Shown here piece by piece: positions 15,183 to 23,171 of a stretch of DNA of 29,907 nucleotides; the stretch's first letter is position 1; the number at the start of each line of letters is the position of its first letter. Both the position numbers and the translations under genes were made by a program. Under the pieces are notes generated by a model. It was not told the origin of the DNA, made no database searches, and was given only the letters and a program-made list of their open reading frames with translations. This stretch comes from JBBQRS01 sp038214535 (GTDB taxonomy: Bacteria > Chloroflexota > Anaerolineae > CG2-30-64-16). The stretch lies in the NCBI GenBank assembly GCA_038214535.1, contig JBBQRS010000057.1, positions 1-29,907 on the forward strand. Direction: 5' to 3'.

Positions 15183-15245
15183 CTTTGTAGTGACGGCTTC
15201 AGCCGTTGTGGAGGCGACACAACGGCTGAAGCCGTCACTACAAAG
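15183..15245. repeat. Perfect 28-bp palindrome with 7-nt loop
   Basis: Arms 15183-15210 and 15218-15245 are exact reverse complements around GAGGCGA. The outer end CTTTGTAGT resembles that of the 4753-4804 palindrome. It lies between the divergent TetR operon and yjbQ, upstream of the yjbQ -35 at 15283. It looks like a MITE-like or REP-like element rather than a terminator. Confidence 0.85.
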
Positions 15246-15282
15246 GAGTGCGACGTGCAGTTTTGCGGATGGATTCTAAGTT

Positions 15283-15311
15283 TTGACCCGCGCCCTGTGA
15301 AGTGTTACACT
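15283..15311 (+). promoter_or_regulatory. Promoter of the yjbQ-sco-PCuAC cluster
   Basis: TTGACC (15283-15288), 17-bp spacer, TACACT (15306-15311) preceded by TGT (extended -10). The predicted start near 15318 lies after the GTG at 15302, excluding that codon as the yjbQ start. Confidence 0.7.
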
Positions 15312-15343
15312 TGCCGCGATCCCTCACTTTGGAGCCGAAATCC

Positions 15344-15763
15344 GTGATCTCATATCGCAAAGAATTGTGGTTCAACGTGCCGGGCCGCCGGGCCTTCGTC
15401 AACATCACGCCGCAAGTCGAGGAATGCCTGCAAGAGAGCAGGATACGGGAAGGGTTGGCGCTGATTAACGCCATGCACATTACCGCATCTGTTTTCATCA
15501 ACGACGACGAGAGCGGGCTGCACCGGGATTATGATGAATGGCTGGAAGCGCTCGCCCCTCACGATCCCGTCAGCCGTTATCGTCACAACCGCACAGGCGA
15601 ATCTAACGGGGACGCGCACCTTAAACGGCAGGTGATGGGCCGTGAGGTCATGGTCGCCATTACAGAGGGCGAACTCGACTTCGGCCCGTGGGAACAGATC
15701 TTCTACGGCGAATTCGACGGTGGGCGACCGAAGCGGGTTCTTGTAAAGCTGATCGGCGAATGA
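15344..15763 (+). CDS. YjbQ/UPF0047 family protein
   Basis: 139-aa soluble protein of the YjbQ family, some members of which show thiamine-phosphate-synthase side activity; the physiological role is unsettled. Family landmarks are present: ALINAMHITASVFINDDE (usually H-T-S-A; here H-I-T-A), DAHLKRQVMGREVMVAITEGEL and GPWEQIFYGEFDGG. GTG 15344 is chosen because GGAG lies 9 bases upstream and the only earlier start lies before the predicted transcription start. The stop overlaps the Sco1 start as ATGA, so the two are translationally coupled although no direct functional link is known. Confidence 0.88.
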   Translation: MISYRKELWFNVPGRRAFVNITPQVEECLQESRIREGLALINAMHITASVFINDDESGLHRDYDEWLEALAPHDPVSRYRHNRTGESNGDAHLKRQVMGREVMVAITEGELDFGPWEQIFYGEFDGGRPKRVLVKLIGE

Positions 15764-16368
15764 AAAAACGCGCATTGCGCATCGGGCTGCTGTTATTGGT
15801 ATTGATTGTGCTGATGAGCGGATGTGCATCGTATCAGTTTATAGGCTCCACCTACCTGGAGCCAAAACCTGCGCCGCCTATCGAGGGAATCGGCCAGGAC
15901 GGCAGCCCATTCGCCTTGAGCGAGCAGGCCGGCAAGATCGTGCTGGTCTTCTTCGGCTACACCTATTGCCCCGACGTGTGCCCGACGACGCTGGCGGAGT
16001 TCAAACAGATCAAGAACGCGCTGGGCAAATACGCCGAGGAGGTCGAGTTCGTCTTCGTCAGCGTTGACCCGGAGCGCGACACGCCGGAACGATTGGCCGA
16101 ATACGTGGGCGCGTTCGATCAGGATTTCCGCGGCATTTTCATCGCGCCGGATCAGTTGCCGGCCGTGCTGAAACAATACGGCGCGGTCGCTGAAAAACAA
16201 CCGGCGGCCTCCGGCGACCCGGGCGCGTACACGATAGATCATACGGCCCGCACCTATCTGATAGACCCGCAGGGCCGGCTTTATCTGTCCTATGCGTTCG
16301 GAACGCCGACCGAAGACATCCTGTCGGACATCGGCGAATTGCTCAGAACATCGGGTTTGCGATCATAA
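15760..16368 (+). CDS. SCO1/SenC-family copper chaperone lipoprotein
   Basis: 202-aa lipoprotein with lipobox VLMSGC (Cys22) and a thioredoxin-like domain outside the membrane. The copper-binding Cys pair YCPDVCP (Cys70, Cys74) and distal His161 (YTIDHTARTYLID) are present, as needed for Cu delivery to the CuA site of cytochrome oxidase. SVDPERDTPE is the usual second motif. ATG 15760 overlaps the yjbQ stop by 4 bases. It is followed 8 bases later by a PCu(A)C protein, its known partner in CuA loading. The oxidase genes themselves are not in the window. Confidence 0.95.
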   Translation: MKKRALRIGLLLLVLIVLMSGCASYQFIGSTYLEPKPAPPIEGIGQDGSPFALSEQAGKIVLVFFGYTYCPDVCPTTLAEFKQIKNALGKYAEEVEFVFVSVDPERDTPERLAEYVGAFDQDFRGIFIAPDQLPAVLKQYGAVAEKQPAASGDPGAYTIDHTARTYLIDPQGRLYLSYAFGTPTEDILSDIGELLRTSGLRS

Positions 16369-16376
16369 GCGGGGAA

Positions 16377-16826
16377 ATGATGAAAACACGGATTGTTCGT
16401 TGGGCAGGCGTCGCGCTGGTCGCAGCGCTGATCGTGAGCGGGTGCGTGCCGCTCAGTTCGGAGACGGGGATCACGGTGCAAAACCCCTGGAGCCGTCAAG
16501 CGCTTGACGGCAACAATGGCGCGGCCTTCATGACGATCAAAAACAATTCGGCGCAGGATGACCGGCTGGTTTCGGCGACGAGCTCCATCGCGGAAACGGT
16601 GGAAATCCACGAGACGATTGAAGAGAACGGCGTGATGCGCATGGTGCATCAGCCCGATGGTTTCCCCCTGCCCGCGGGGGCGACGCTCGAACTGAAACCC
16701 GGCGGCAAGCACATCATGTTGATCGGCCTCAAGCAGATGCTCAAACCGGGGGAAACCTACTCGCTGACCCTTAATTTCGAGAAGGCCGCCCCGTTCACCC
16801 TTGAAGTGCCGGTGAAGGAACCCTAA
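16377..16826 (+). CDS. PCu(A)C-type copper chaperone lipoprotein
   Basis: 149-aa surface lipoprotein with lipobox LIVSGC (Cys23). It binds Cu(I) through a His/Met set here read as His78, Met87 or Met89, His112 and Met114 (KHIMLIGL), close to the family pattern H-x10-M-x21-H-x-M. It works with Sco1 in copper delivery to cytochrome oxidase. The start could be ATG 16377 or ATG 16380; GGGGA lies 1-4 bases before, favouring the second slightly. It lies 8 bases after the Sco1 gene and 2 bases before the aminotransferase. Confidence 0.93.
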   Translation: MMKTRIVRWAGVALVAALIVSGCVPLSSETGITVQNPWSRQALDGNNGAAFMTIKNNSAQDDRLVSATSSIAETVEIHETIEENGVMRMVHQPDGFPLPAGATLELKPGGKHIMLIGLKQMLKPGETYSLTLNFEKAAPFTLEVPVKEP

Positions 16827-16828
16827 CC

Positions 16829-17998
16829 ATGGAATTTGCGGAGCGCGTGCTGAATTTGTCCCCGGAAGGGGCCTATAAGATGATGGCCCAGGCGCAGGCA
16901 CTGGAGGCCGTGGGTCGAGACATCATCCACCTCGAAATCGGGCAACCCGACTTCCCCACCTTTGCCAACGTGGCCGAGGCAGGGCTCGAGGCGATCCGGG
17001 CCGGGCAGACGCGCTACACGCCCAGCGCGGGCATCCGCCCATTGCGCCAAGCGATTGCGGCCCAGGCGACCGCGCAACGGGGCGTGTCGTTCACGGCGGA
17101 GAATGTGGTGGTGGGGCCGGGCGCAAAGCCGGCGCTCTTCTTCCCGACCCTGGCGCTGGTGCAACCCGGCGACGAGGTGATCTACCCCGATCCGGGCTTC
17201 CCGACGTATGAGGCGATGATCGAGGTCGCGGGCGGCGTGCCCGTCCCCGTGCCGCTGAGCGAAGCGGACGATTTCGCGTTCGACCTGGACGCGCTGGACG
17301 CCGCGGTCTCAGACAAGACCCGGCTGATCGTGATCAACTCGCCGGCGAACCCGACGGGTGGAGTGTTGTCACCGGCGGCGCTGGAGCACATCGCAGAACT
17401 GGCCCTCAAACACGACGCCTGGGTGTTGTCGGATGAGATTTACAGCCGATTGGTGTATGACGGAATGGACGCGCCCTCGATCACCGCGCTGCCGGGCATG
17501 GTCGAACGCACCATCATCTGCGACGGGTTTTCGAAGACCTACGCGATGACCGGGTGGCGGCTGGGTTATGGCATCATGCCGCGCGCGCTGGCCGAGCGCG
17601 TCGAGCTATTGTTGACGCACTCCGTCGGTTGCACCGCGTCGTTCACGCAGTATGCAGGCATCGAGGCGTTGCAGGGGCCGCAGGAGCAGGTCGAGGCGAC
17701 GGTCGTCGAATATCAGAAGCTACGTGACATCCTCGTGAATGGCTTGAACGCGTTGCCCGGCATGACCTGTCGCACGCCGCAAGGCGCGTTCTATGCGTTT
17801 CCGAACGTGCAAGCCTACGCCAGGAGCGCGGACTGGCTGGCGGACTATTTGCTGGAGGAAGCGGGCGTCGCAACGCTGCCAGGGACGGCGTTCGGGGCGC
17901 ACGGCGAGGGTTATCTACGGCTCTGCTTTGCCAACTCGACCGCCAACATCCGGCAAGCGTTGGAGCGCATGGAGGAGGCCCTGGGCCGGTTGCTGTAA
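16829..17998 (+). CDS. Class I/II PLP-dependent aminotransferase
   Basis: 389-aa cytoplasmic aminotransferase of the aspartate/alanine type (fold I). Landmarks are IGQPDFPT near residue 36, GPGAKPALFF, YPDPGFPTYEAM, NSPANPTGGV, SDEIYSRLVYDG and the PLP lysine K236 in FSKTYAMTGWRLGYG. The C-terminal substrate arginine lies in YLRLCFANS. Substrate preference cannot be fixed; Asp, Ala or aromatic donors are possible. It starts 2 bases after the PCu(A)C stop, with AAGGA about 10 bases upstream, so it rides on the copper-chaperone transcript without an obvious functional tie. Confidence 0.94.
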   Translation: MEFAERVLNLSPEGAYKMMAQAQALEAVGRDIIHLEIGQPDFPTFANVAEAGLEAIRAGQTRYTPSAGIRPLRQAIAAQATAQRGVSFTAENVVVGPGAKPALFFPTLALVQPGDEVIYPDPGFPTYEAMIEVAGGVPVPVPLSEADDFAFDLDALDAAVSDKTRLIVINSPANPTGGVLSPAALEHIAELALKHDAWVLSDEIYSRLVYDGMDAPSITALPGMVERTIICDGFSKTYAMTGWRLGYGIMPRALAERVELLLTHSVGCTASFTQYAGIEALQGPQEQVEATVVEYQKLRDILVNGLNALPGMTCRTPQGAFYAFPNVQAYARSADWLADYLLEEAGVATLPGTAFGAHGEGYLRLCFANSTANIRQALERMEEALGRLL

Positions 17999-18037
17999 GC
18001 GGTTCATAAGAGCCGTCGAGCACAAGGAGGTGCTTCA

Positions 18038-19093
18038 ATGGATGGTCGCGAGCGTGTCATCCGGGCGCTAAGGCGCCAATCGCCGGATCGCATCCCGAAG
18101 GCGCTGGCATTCTTCAACCAGTCGCTGCCGGCCATCGCGCCGGTTACGCCCGAGGACTACTTCAATCTCGATATCCAGTACGTCGAGTTCGAGCCGCCGC
18201 CGGATCAGGGCGACTTCCTCACGTATCTCCGCAAGTTGCCGCCCGACGTTCACGTAGGGTCGCTCAACCAGCTTCATACCTACCACGAATGGAACTATCA
18301 CCCGGAACAGGAAGGCTCCGCCCCGCTTTCTTCCGCTAACACACTCGACGCTCTCCGTCAGCACGTATTTCCCGACCTCGAAGACCCGGCGCGATATGCC
18401 TCACTCCATGCGCAGGTCGAGACGGCGCACCGGGCCGGACGCGCGGCGGCCGGCGCGCCGCCTCACCTCGGAGGCGAACTGTTCGAGACGGCGTGGCGGT
18501 TGCGAGGATTCGCCAACTTCATGGAAGATATGGCGGCGCGACGCCCCCTCGCCGAGTATCTCCTCGATCAACTCACGGCCTTGCTGATTCACAGCGCGCT
18601 CGTCCTGGCGCAGGCCGGGGTTGACATCCTGTTGCTCGACGACGATATCGCGATGCCCACAGATCTGTTGGTCAGCCCGCAAATGTGGCGCGAGCTGTTT
18701 CGGCCCCGATTCGCCGAGGTCATCCGGCTGGCGCGCGCGACCGCGCCCGAGCTCCTCGTCCTCTATCACAGTGACGGCGACTTCACGCGCATCGTGCCCG
18801 ATCTGATCGCGATCGGGGTGGACGTGATCAACCCGGTGCAGCCCGATTGCATGGATGCCGTGGCGATCAAGCAAACCTACGGCTCGCGGCTGGCGATCTG
18901 GGGCGCGGTCGGCACGGCATGGCTGTGGGATCGCGGCGCGCCGTCGCAGATCCGGGAAGAAGTGCGCCGGTGCATCGCGGCGCTGGGGCCTGAGGGCCTC
19001 CTCCTCTGTCCCGCCTACGACGTAGACTTCACACCGCTGGAAAACCTGGCGGCGTTCTCCGAAGCCGTGGAGGAGTTCGGCCAGTTGGGATGA
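18038..19093 (+). CDS. Uroporphyrinogen decarboxylase-like (URO-D fold) protein
   Basis: 351-aa cytoplasmic protein of the URO-D superfamily, which holds HemE and corrinoid methyltransferases such as MtaA/CmuA. It has the N-terminal MDGRERVIRALRRQSPDRIP, a LLLDDDIAMPTDLLVSP segment, LYHSDGDF and ILLC-type end LLLCPAYDVDFTPLENL. The methyltransferase zinc motif H-x-C is absent (HSD instead), and HemE residues such as the N-terminal catalytic Arg pair are not evident, so neither function is assured. A strong AAGGAGGTG precedes ATG 18038. It lies 39 bases after the aminotransferase. A corrinoid protein is encoded at 26934-27578, not adjacent. Confidence 0.85.
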   Translation: MDGRERVIRALRRQSPDRIPKALAFFNQSLPAIAPVTPEDYFNLDIQYVEFEPPPDQGDFLTYLRKLPPDVHVGSLNQLHTYHEWNYHPEQEGSAPLSSANTLDALRQHVFPDLEDPARYASLHAQVETAHRAGRAAAGAPPHLGGELFETAWRLRGFANFMEDMAARRPLAEYLLDQLTALLIHSALVLAQAGVDILLLDDDIAMPTDLLVSPQMWRELFRPRFAEVIRLARATAPELLVLYHSDGDFTRIVPDLIAIGVDVINPVQPDCMDAVAIKQTYGSRLAIWGAVGTAWLWDRGAPSQIREEVRRCIAALGPEGLLLCPAYDVDFTPLENLAAFSEAVEEFGQLG

Positions 19094-19203
19094 CAGATGC
19101 AGAATATGTCGGGTTGACTGTAACCTGGGCGGTCAAGGGCGCATCTAAAACTTCGTAACGTCAATTCATCAAGACCTATTTACACCATCACGGGAGAGAG
19201 CAT

Positions 19204-19416
19204 ATGCCGATTTACGAGTATCGCTGCACGGATTGCGACAACGACTTCGAAGCGTTGGTCCGCTCAATGGTGCAAACAGAGACAATCCAGTGCCCGACGT
19301 GTGGCAGCACACACGTCAAGAAGGCCATCAGCCTGTTCGGCGCAGCAACGGGTGGGAGCCGCACGGGAGGCGCAACGACTTCGACGGCCGGTGCAAGTTG
19401 CGGGCCGGTTGGCTGA
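19204..19416 (+). CDS. FmdB-family zinc ribbon protein
   Basis: 70-aa small protein with the FmdB/CxxC_CxxC_SSSS pattern: MPIYEYRC at the start, Cys8-x2-Cys11 and Cys30-x2-Cys33 as zinc ligands, then a Gly/Ser/Thr-rich tail ending in ASCGPVG. Such proteins are widespread putative regulatory proteins without an assured role. ATG 19204 follows GGGAGAGAG. It has no gene within 110 bases upstream and ends before a strong terminator, so it is probably a single-gene unit, though I cannot place its promoter with confidence. Confidence 0.92.
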   Translation: MPIYEYRCTDCDNDFEALVRSMVQTETIQCPTCGSTHVKKAISLFGAATGGSRTGGATTSTAGASCGPVG

Positions 19417-19460
19417 GGGATTCGGCGTTAGCCACAGGCCGTGCGCCTGTATGATTGCTG

Positions 19461-19500
19461 AAGGAACCGCAGAGCTGCATTGCTCTGCGGTTCCTTTCTT
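19461..19500 (+). terminator. Strong rho-independent terminator after the FmdB-type gene
   Basis: Perfect 15-bp stem (19461-19475 with 19482-19496), 6-base loop TGCATT, T-rich tail TTCTTT. Read on the other strand it begins with AAAGAAAGG, so it is directional for plus-strand transcripts. Confidence 0.85.
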
Positions 19501-19519
19501 TGCACGCTGTTGTGATGGC

Positions 19520-19547
19520 TTGTCGTCAATACCACATCAGCTAAAAT
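19520..19547 (+). promoter_or_regulatory. Promoter of pepF
   Basis: TTGTCG (19520-19525), 16-bp spacer, TAAAAT (19542-19547). The predicted start near 19554 leaves about 30 bases before GTG 19585. Confidence 0.5.
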
Positions 19548-19584
19548 AAATGCATCTGATTTTTGAAGTGGAGAATCTGTACCC

Positions 19585-21267
19585 GTGACTTATCCCAAAT
19601 TGAACCCCCTGGACTGGTCCACGATTCAACCGCACGTGGACGCGCTGTTGGAAGCAGAGCTGACGGCGGAAAACGCACGCGTCTGGTTGCAGCAATGGAG
19701 CGACCTCGCCTCTGTGCTGTACGAAACGCAGATCGGCATCCAGCGTGCGATGAGCGAGGACACGACCGACAAAGAAGCTGAGGCGCAATTCCAAATCCTG
19801 GTCGAAGAGATCTTGCCGAAGGCGCGGATGGCCGACCAGGCATTGCGCGACCGGCTGCTTGCATTGGAAGGCTACGTCCCCGCTGAGGCCGAGGTCGAAC
19901 TATTGAAACGCTTCCAGGCGGAGGCGCGCATTTACGACGAAAAGAACGTGCCAATCCTCAGCGAATTGATGAAGCTGGGCAACAAATACGACAAAATCAC
20001 CGGCAGCCTTTCGATAGACTGGAACGGGCAGGTCGAAACGCTGCCCCAGGCGCAAGGCCACCTGCGGCAGACCGATCGCGCGGAACGTGAACGCGCCTGG
20101 CGTCTGATGATGGACGCATATCTGAGCCGCCGCGAGGCGTTGAACGAGTTGTACGTGCAGATGCTCGATATGCGCCGGCAGATCGCGCAGAATGCCTCGC
20201 TGCCCGGTTTCCGCGATTACAAATGGCTGGAGTTGGCGCGCTTCGACTACACCCCCGCAGATTGCGCGACCTTCCATGATGCCATCGAGCATGAGGTCGC
20301 GCCGCTGGCGCGCGAGTTATACGCCGAACGCGCTCGCAAACTGGGGATCACGGCGTTGCGCCCCTGGGATGTGGACGTTGACCCGGACGCCGAGCCGCTT
20401 AATCCGTTCAGTGACGTGAGCGAGCTGGAAGAAGGCGCGTCACGCATCTTCCATCAAGTTGACCCGACGCTGGGCGGGTACTTCGAGATCATGCGCGACG
20501 GCAATCTGGACCTCGCATCGCGGGCGAACAAAGCGCCTGGCGGCTATTGCGAGGGTTTTCCGGTGACCGGGAAACCGTATATTTTCATGAACGCTGCGGG
20601 CGCGCCGCGCGACGTCAGCACGATGCTCCACGAAGGAGGACACGCGTTCCATTTCATGGAATCGCGCCGGCAACCGTTGGTGTGGAACCACAACGGGCCG
20701 ATGGAATTCTGCGAAGTCGCCTCGATGAGCATGGAGTTGTTATCAGCCCCCTACCTCGCCGCCGATCAGGGCGGCTTCTACAGCGAAGCCGACGCACGCC
20801 GCGCCTATGCCGATGACATTCGCGGCATCGTCGAGTTTCTGCCCTATATGGCCGTCGTGGACGCGTTCCAGCATTGGGTTTACGCCGACGCACCCCTGAA
20901 TTTGACGCCTGCCGACTTGGATGAAAAATGGGCGGAGTTGTGGGACCGCTTCATGCAAGGCATTGACTATACCGGGCTGGAGGACGCGAAGGCGACGGGC
21001 TGGCACCGCAAGCTGCACATCTTCCGCGTGCCGTTTTATTATGTCGAGTACGGGCTGGCACAATTGGGGGCGCTGCAAGTGTGGCGCAACGCGCAGACCG
21101 ATCAGGCGCAGGCTGTGGCGGACTATCGGGCGGCCCTGGCGCTGGGAAATACGCGTGGGCTTTCAGAACTCTTCCGCGCCGCGGGGGCTACGTTCGCCTT
21201 TGACCGGCGGACGGTGGGCGAACTGACGGCGCTGATCCGCCGCCGGCTCGATGAACTGGCTGCGTGA
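19585..21267 (+). CDS. pepF: M3-family oligoendopeptidase F
   Basis: 560-aa cytoplasmic zinc metallopeptidase that cuts oligopeptides. The zinc site is HEGGHAFH (His349, Glu350, His353) with third ligand Glu377 (MEFCEVASM), at the expected spacing. C-terminal RVPFYYVEYGLAQLGALQVW is diagnostic of the PepF/Yme clade. The start is GTG 19585 with GTGGAG 12 bases upstream. The gene has a promoter right behind the FmdB terminator. Its end overlaps the small coiled-coil gene by 17 bases. Confidence 0.94.
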   Translation: MTYPKLNPLDWSTIQPHVDALLEAELTAENARVWLQQWSDLASVLYETQIGIQRAMSEDTTDKEAEAQFQILVEEILPKARMADQALRDRLLALEGYVPAEAEVELLKRFQAEARIYDEKNVPILSELMKLGNKYDKITGSLSIDWNGQVETLPQAQGHLRQTDRAERERAWRLMMDAYLSRREALNELYVQMLDMRRQIAQNASLPGFRDYKWLELARFDYTPADCATFHDAIEHEVAPLARELYAERARKLGITALRPWDVDVDPDAEPLNPFSDVSELEEGASRIFHQVDPTLGGYFEIMRDGNLDLASRANKAPGGYCEGFPVTGKPYIFMNAAGAPRDVSTMLHEGGHAFHFMESRRQPLVWNHNGPMEFCEVASMSMELLSAPYLAADQGGFYSEADARRAYADDIRGIVEFLPYMAVVDAFQHWVYADAPLNLTPADLDEKWAELWDRFMQGIDYTGLEDAKATGWHRKLHIFRVPFYYVEYGLAQLGALQVWRNAQTDQAQAVADYRAALALGNTRGLSELFRAAGATFAFDRRTVGELTALIRRRLDELAA

Positions 21268-21529
21268 CCGCTGGCGGCGCATCTTACGTCCCGAACGCGA
21301 GCCGCGTAATCGGGGAGAAGAAGACGCCACGCGGGCCACCCTGATAGACCGTAAAGCCGCCGTCCAGGCCGAAGCCGCGCAGATCCGGCGAGAGCTTGGA
21401 CGGCTGCGCGCGAGCGGGCAAGACGCGACGCGCGCCGGGGCGCTCGAAGCTGAACTCGGCAGGCTTGGCGCAGAGGAACATCGCTTGAGGCTACAGATTG
21501 ACCGGACGCAGCACCAAGCTCCGCTTTGA
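21251..21529 (+). CDS. Small charged coiled-coil protein, hypothetical
   Basis: 92-aa Arg/Glu/Ala-rich protein. The N-terminus NWLRDRWRRILRP is amphipathic and basic; residues ~25-85 show heptad-like repeats (AEAAQIRRELGRLRASG, LEAELGRLGAEEHRLRLQ) typical of a coiled coil. I do not recognise a family. The ATG lies 17 bases inside the end of pepF in another frame, with no clear Shine-Dalgarno, so expression would rest on translational coupling. Codon composition is like its neighbours. It could be spurious, but no better gene occupies the space. Confidence 0.55.
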   Translation: MNWLRDRWRRILRPEREPRNRGEEDATRATLIDRKAAVQAEAAQIRRELGRLRASGQDATRAGALEAELGRLGAEEHRLRLQIDRTQHQAPL

Positions 21530-21531
21530 CC

Positions 21532-21589
21532 GACAGGATTTACAGGATGATAAACACGGCCCATCCTGTGAATCGTGTAAATCCTGTCC
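21532..21589. repeat. GACAGGAT-type repeat, copy 2 (inverted pair)
   Basis: GACAGGATTTACAGGATG (21532-21549) faces its complement (CATCCTGTG at 21562 onward, with one extra unit) to 21589. It directly precedes hairpin copy C. Confidence 0.65.
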
Positions 21590-21598
21590 ATGATGTGC

Positions 21599-21618
21599 CG
21601 CGCATCTGAGGATGCGCG
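21599..21618. repeat. CTGAGG-loop hairpin, copy C (short stem)
   Basis: CGCGCAT (21599-21605), loop CTGAGG, ATGCGCG (21612-21618), then CTCCGCGGG as in the other copies but without a matching left extension. It lies between the converging coiled-coil gene and PQQ dehydrogenase gene. Confidence 0.65.
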
Positions 21619-21633
21619 CTCCGCGGGAGACGC

Positions 21634-23043
21634 TCACCGGGCCGCCAGCAGGTAGATGCCGCCATCGTTCAGGTCAAGCACGTATAGTTCACCCCGCGCA
21701 TCCTCGCCGAACGAGCTGATCGCCAGCCCCGATTTGAGCAGTTCACGATTGACCCATTTGCCGTCTGCCTGGCCGAGGCTCCAGACCACCCCGCTGCAGA
21801 AGTCGCCATAGAGGTACGCGTCGGTCAGTTCGGGCAGGTCGGCCCCGCGATAGACGTAGCCGCCGGTGACCGAACAGTGGCCTTGATGCGTGTATTCCAC
21901 AACGGGCAACACTAGGCCGGTCTGGTCACACGTTGCCGTGTCAGGGAAACAATGGAGGCCCTCCATGATCGGCCACCCGAAGTTGAGACCTCCCGCGCTG
22001 CCCGCGGGGATCATGTTGACCTCTTCGTACTGGTTCTGTCCTACGTCAGCGATCCAGAGGTCGCCGGTGGCGCGGTCGAAACTGAAACGCCACGGGTTGC
22101 GCATCCCTACGGACCACACCTCGTCGCGCACGTCCTTGCCGTTCCAGTCGGCTTGCGTCCAGGGGTTGTCGGAGGGCACGAGATAGGGTTTGGACGGGCC
22201 GCTCGTCACATCGAGGCGCAGCATCTTGCCGAGCAAGGTCGCGGGGTTCTGCCCGTTGCCGAAACGATCATTGGCCGCGCCGCCGTCGCCTGTGCCGATC
22301 CACAGATAGCCATCCGGCCCGAACACGATGCCGCCGCCGTTGTGGTTGGGGGCAGGCTGGTCAATTTTCAGCACGTTGAACTCGGACGCAGGATCGGCGC
22401 GATCCGGGTCGGCGCTCACCTGAAAGCGCGACACGTTTGTGGCCCCGGAAGCGTCGGTGTAGTTCACGAAGAAGAAACCGGATTGGGCGTAATCAGGGGC
22501 AAAGGCAAGCCCAAGCAGGCCCCGCTCGGAACTATCCGGGTTGACACGGTCGCGAATGTCGAGGAAGAAATCCTCGCTGAGTGCGCCATCACGCAGGATG
22601 CGAATCGTGCCGCGCTTTTCCACGACGAACAGGCGATTGCTGCCGTCGCCGGCGTGGGTCAGAAACACGGGATTTGCGGCCACCGCAACACGCTGGAGTC
22701 CGACCTGGCGCGGCGCAGCGGGCGCAGGTGCAAGGGTCGCCGTGGGTTCAGACGCAGCAGGTGGTTCCGTGACCGGCGCGGTCTCAGCCGGAGCGGCAGG
22801 TTCCGCAGTCGCCATATCCTCCGCGGCGGCCTCCGGCGCGAGCGTGGCAGCCGGCGCTGTTGGCGCGACCGTCTCTGCGACAGCGGTCGCCACTACGGGC
22901 TGGGCAGGCTCAGCCGTAGGCTCGCCCGCCGGCATCGCAGCTTGCGGCGCGGCGCACCCGGTCAAGATCAACAACACGGCCAGCGCAAAACCGACCGTTG
23001 CGTATGCAGTGCGTTTGTTATATTCAGGTTTTGTGATCATCAT
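21634..23043 (-). CDS. PQQ-type glucose/sorbosone dehydrogenase lipoprotein
   Basis: 469-aa secreted lipoprotein with lipobox LILTGC. A low-complexity Ala/Pro/Thr/Glu linker of about 80 residues follows. The rest is a six-bladed beta-propeller of the soluble-glucose-dehydrogenase/YliI family, with FLTHAGDGSNRLFVVEKRGTI, SSERGLLGLAFAPDY, NHNGGGIVFGPDGYLWIGTG (likely PQQ/base His), MRNPWRFSFD, DLWIADVGQNQYEEVN and GGYVYRG. It would oxidise aldose sugars outside the membrane if PQQ is available; no PQQ synthesis genes are seen. The start is read as ATG 23043, 5 bases after GGAGG; ATG 23040 is also possible, and an ATG four codons upstream would put GGAGG within the coding sequence. Confidence 0.87.
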   Translation of the reverse strand: MMITKPEYNKRTAYATVGFALAVLLILTGCAAPQAAMPAGEPTAEPAQPVVATAVAETVAPTAPAATLAPEAAAEDMATAEPAAPAETAPVTEPPAASEPTATLAPAPAAPRQVGLQRVAVAANPVFLTHAGDGSNRLFVVEKRGTIRILRDGALSEDFFLDIRDRVNPDSSERGLLGLAFAPDYAQSGFFFVNYTDASGATNVSRFQVSADPDRADPASEFNVLKIDQPAPNHNGGGIVFGPDGYLWIGTGDGGAANDRFGNGQNPATLLGKMLRLDVTSGPSKPYLVPSDNPWTQADWNGKDVRDEVWSVGMRNPWRFSFDRATGDLWIADVGQNQYEEVNMIPAGSAGGLNFGWPIMEGLHCFPDTATCDQTGLVLPVVEYTHQGHCSVTGGYVYRGADLPELTDAYLYGDFCSGVVWSLGQADGKWVNRELLKSGLAISSFGEDARGELYVLDLNDGGIYLLAAR

Positions 23044-23117
23044 GCGCACCTCCATCTTCGCTGCCCTATTCTATCGCAAAGCGAAGCGGCGCGCCGTGCT
23101 ATAGCATACAATGATCG

Positions 23118-23152
23118 CAAAAAAAGAACCCCGGCAGTTAACCGGGGTTCTT
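23118..23152 (-). terminator. Rho-independent terminator of the FG-GAP gene
   Basis: On the minus strand AAGAACCCCGG pairs with CCGGGGTTCTT (23142-23152 with 23124-23134), 7-base loop, then a run of T (plus-strand A 23118-23125). Placed 20 bases after the FG-GAP stop. Confidence 0.9.
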
Positions 23153-23171
23153 CAAACGCCAGGGCGAGTCG

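Noticed and set aside
15302..15343. GTG 15302 as the start of yjbQ
   Set aside because: It lies at or before the -10 hexamer of the predicted promoter; GTG 15344 has a Shine-Dalgarno.
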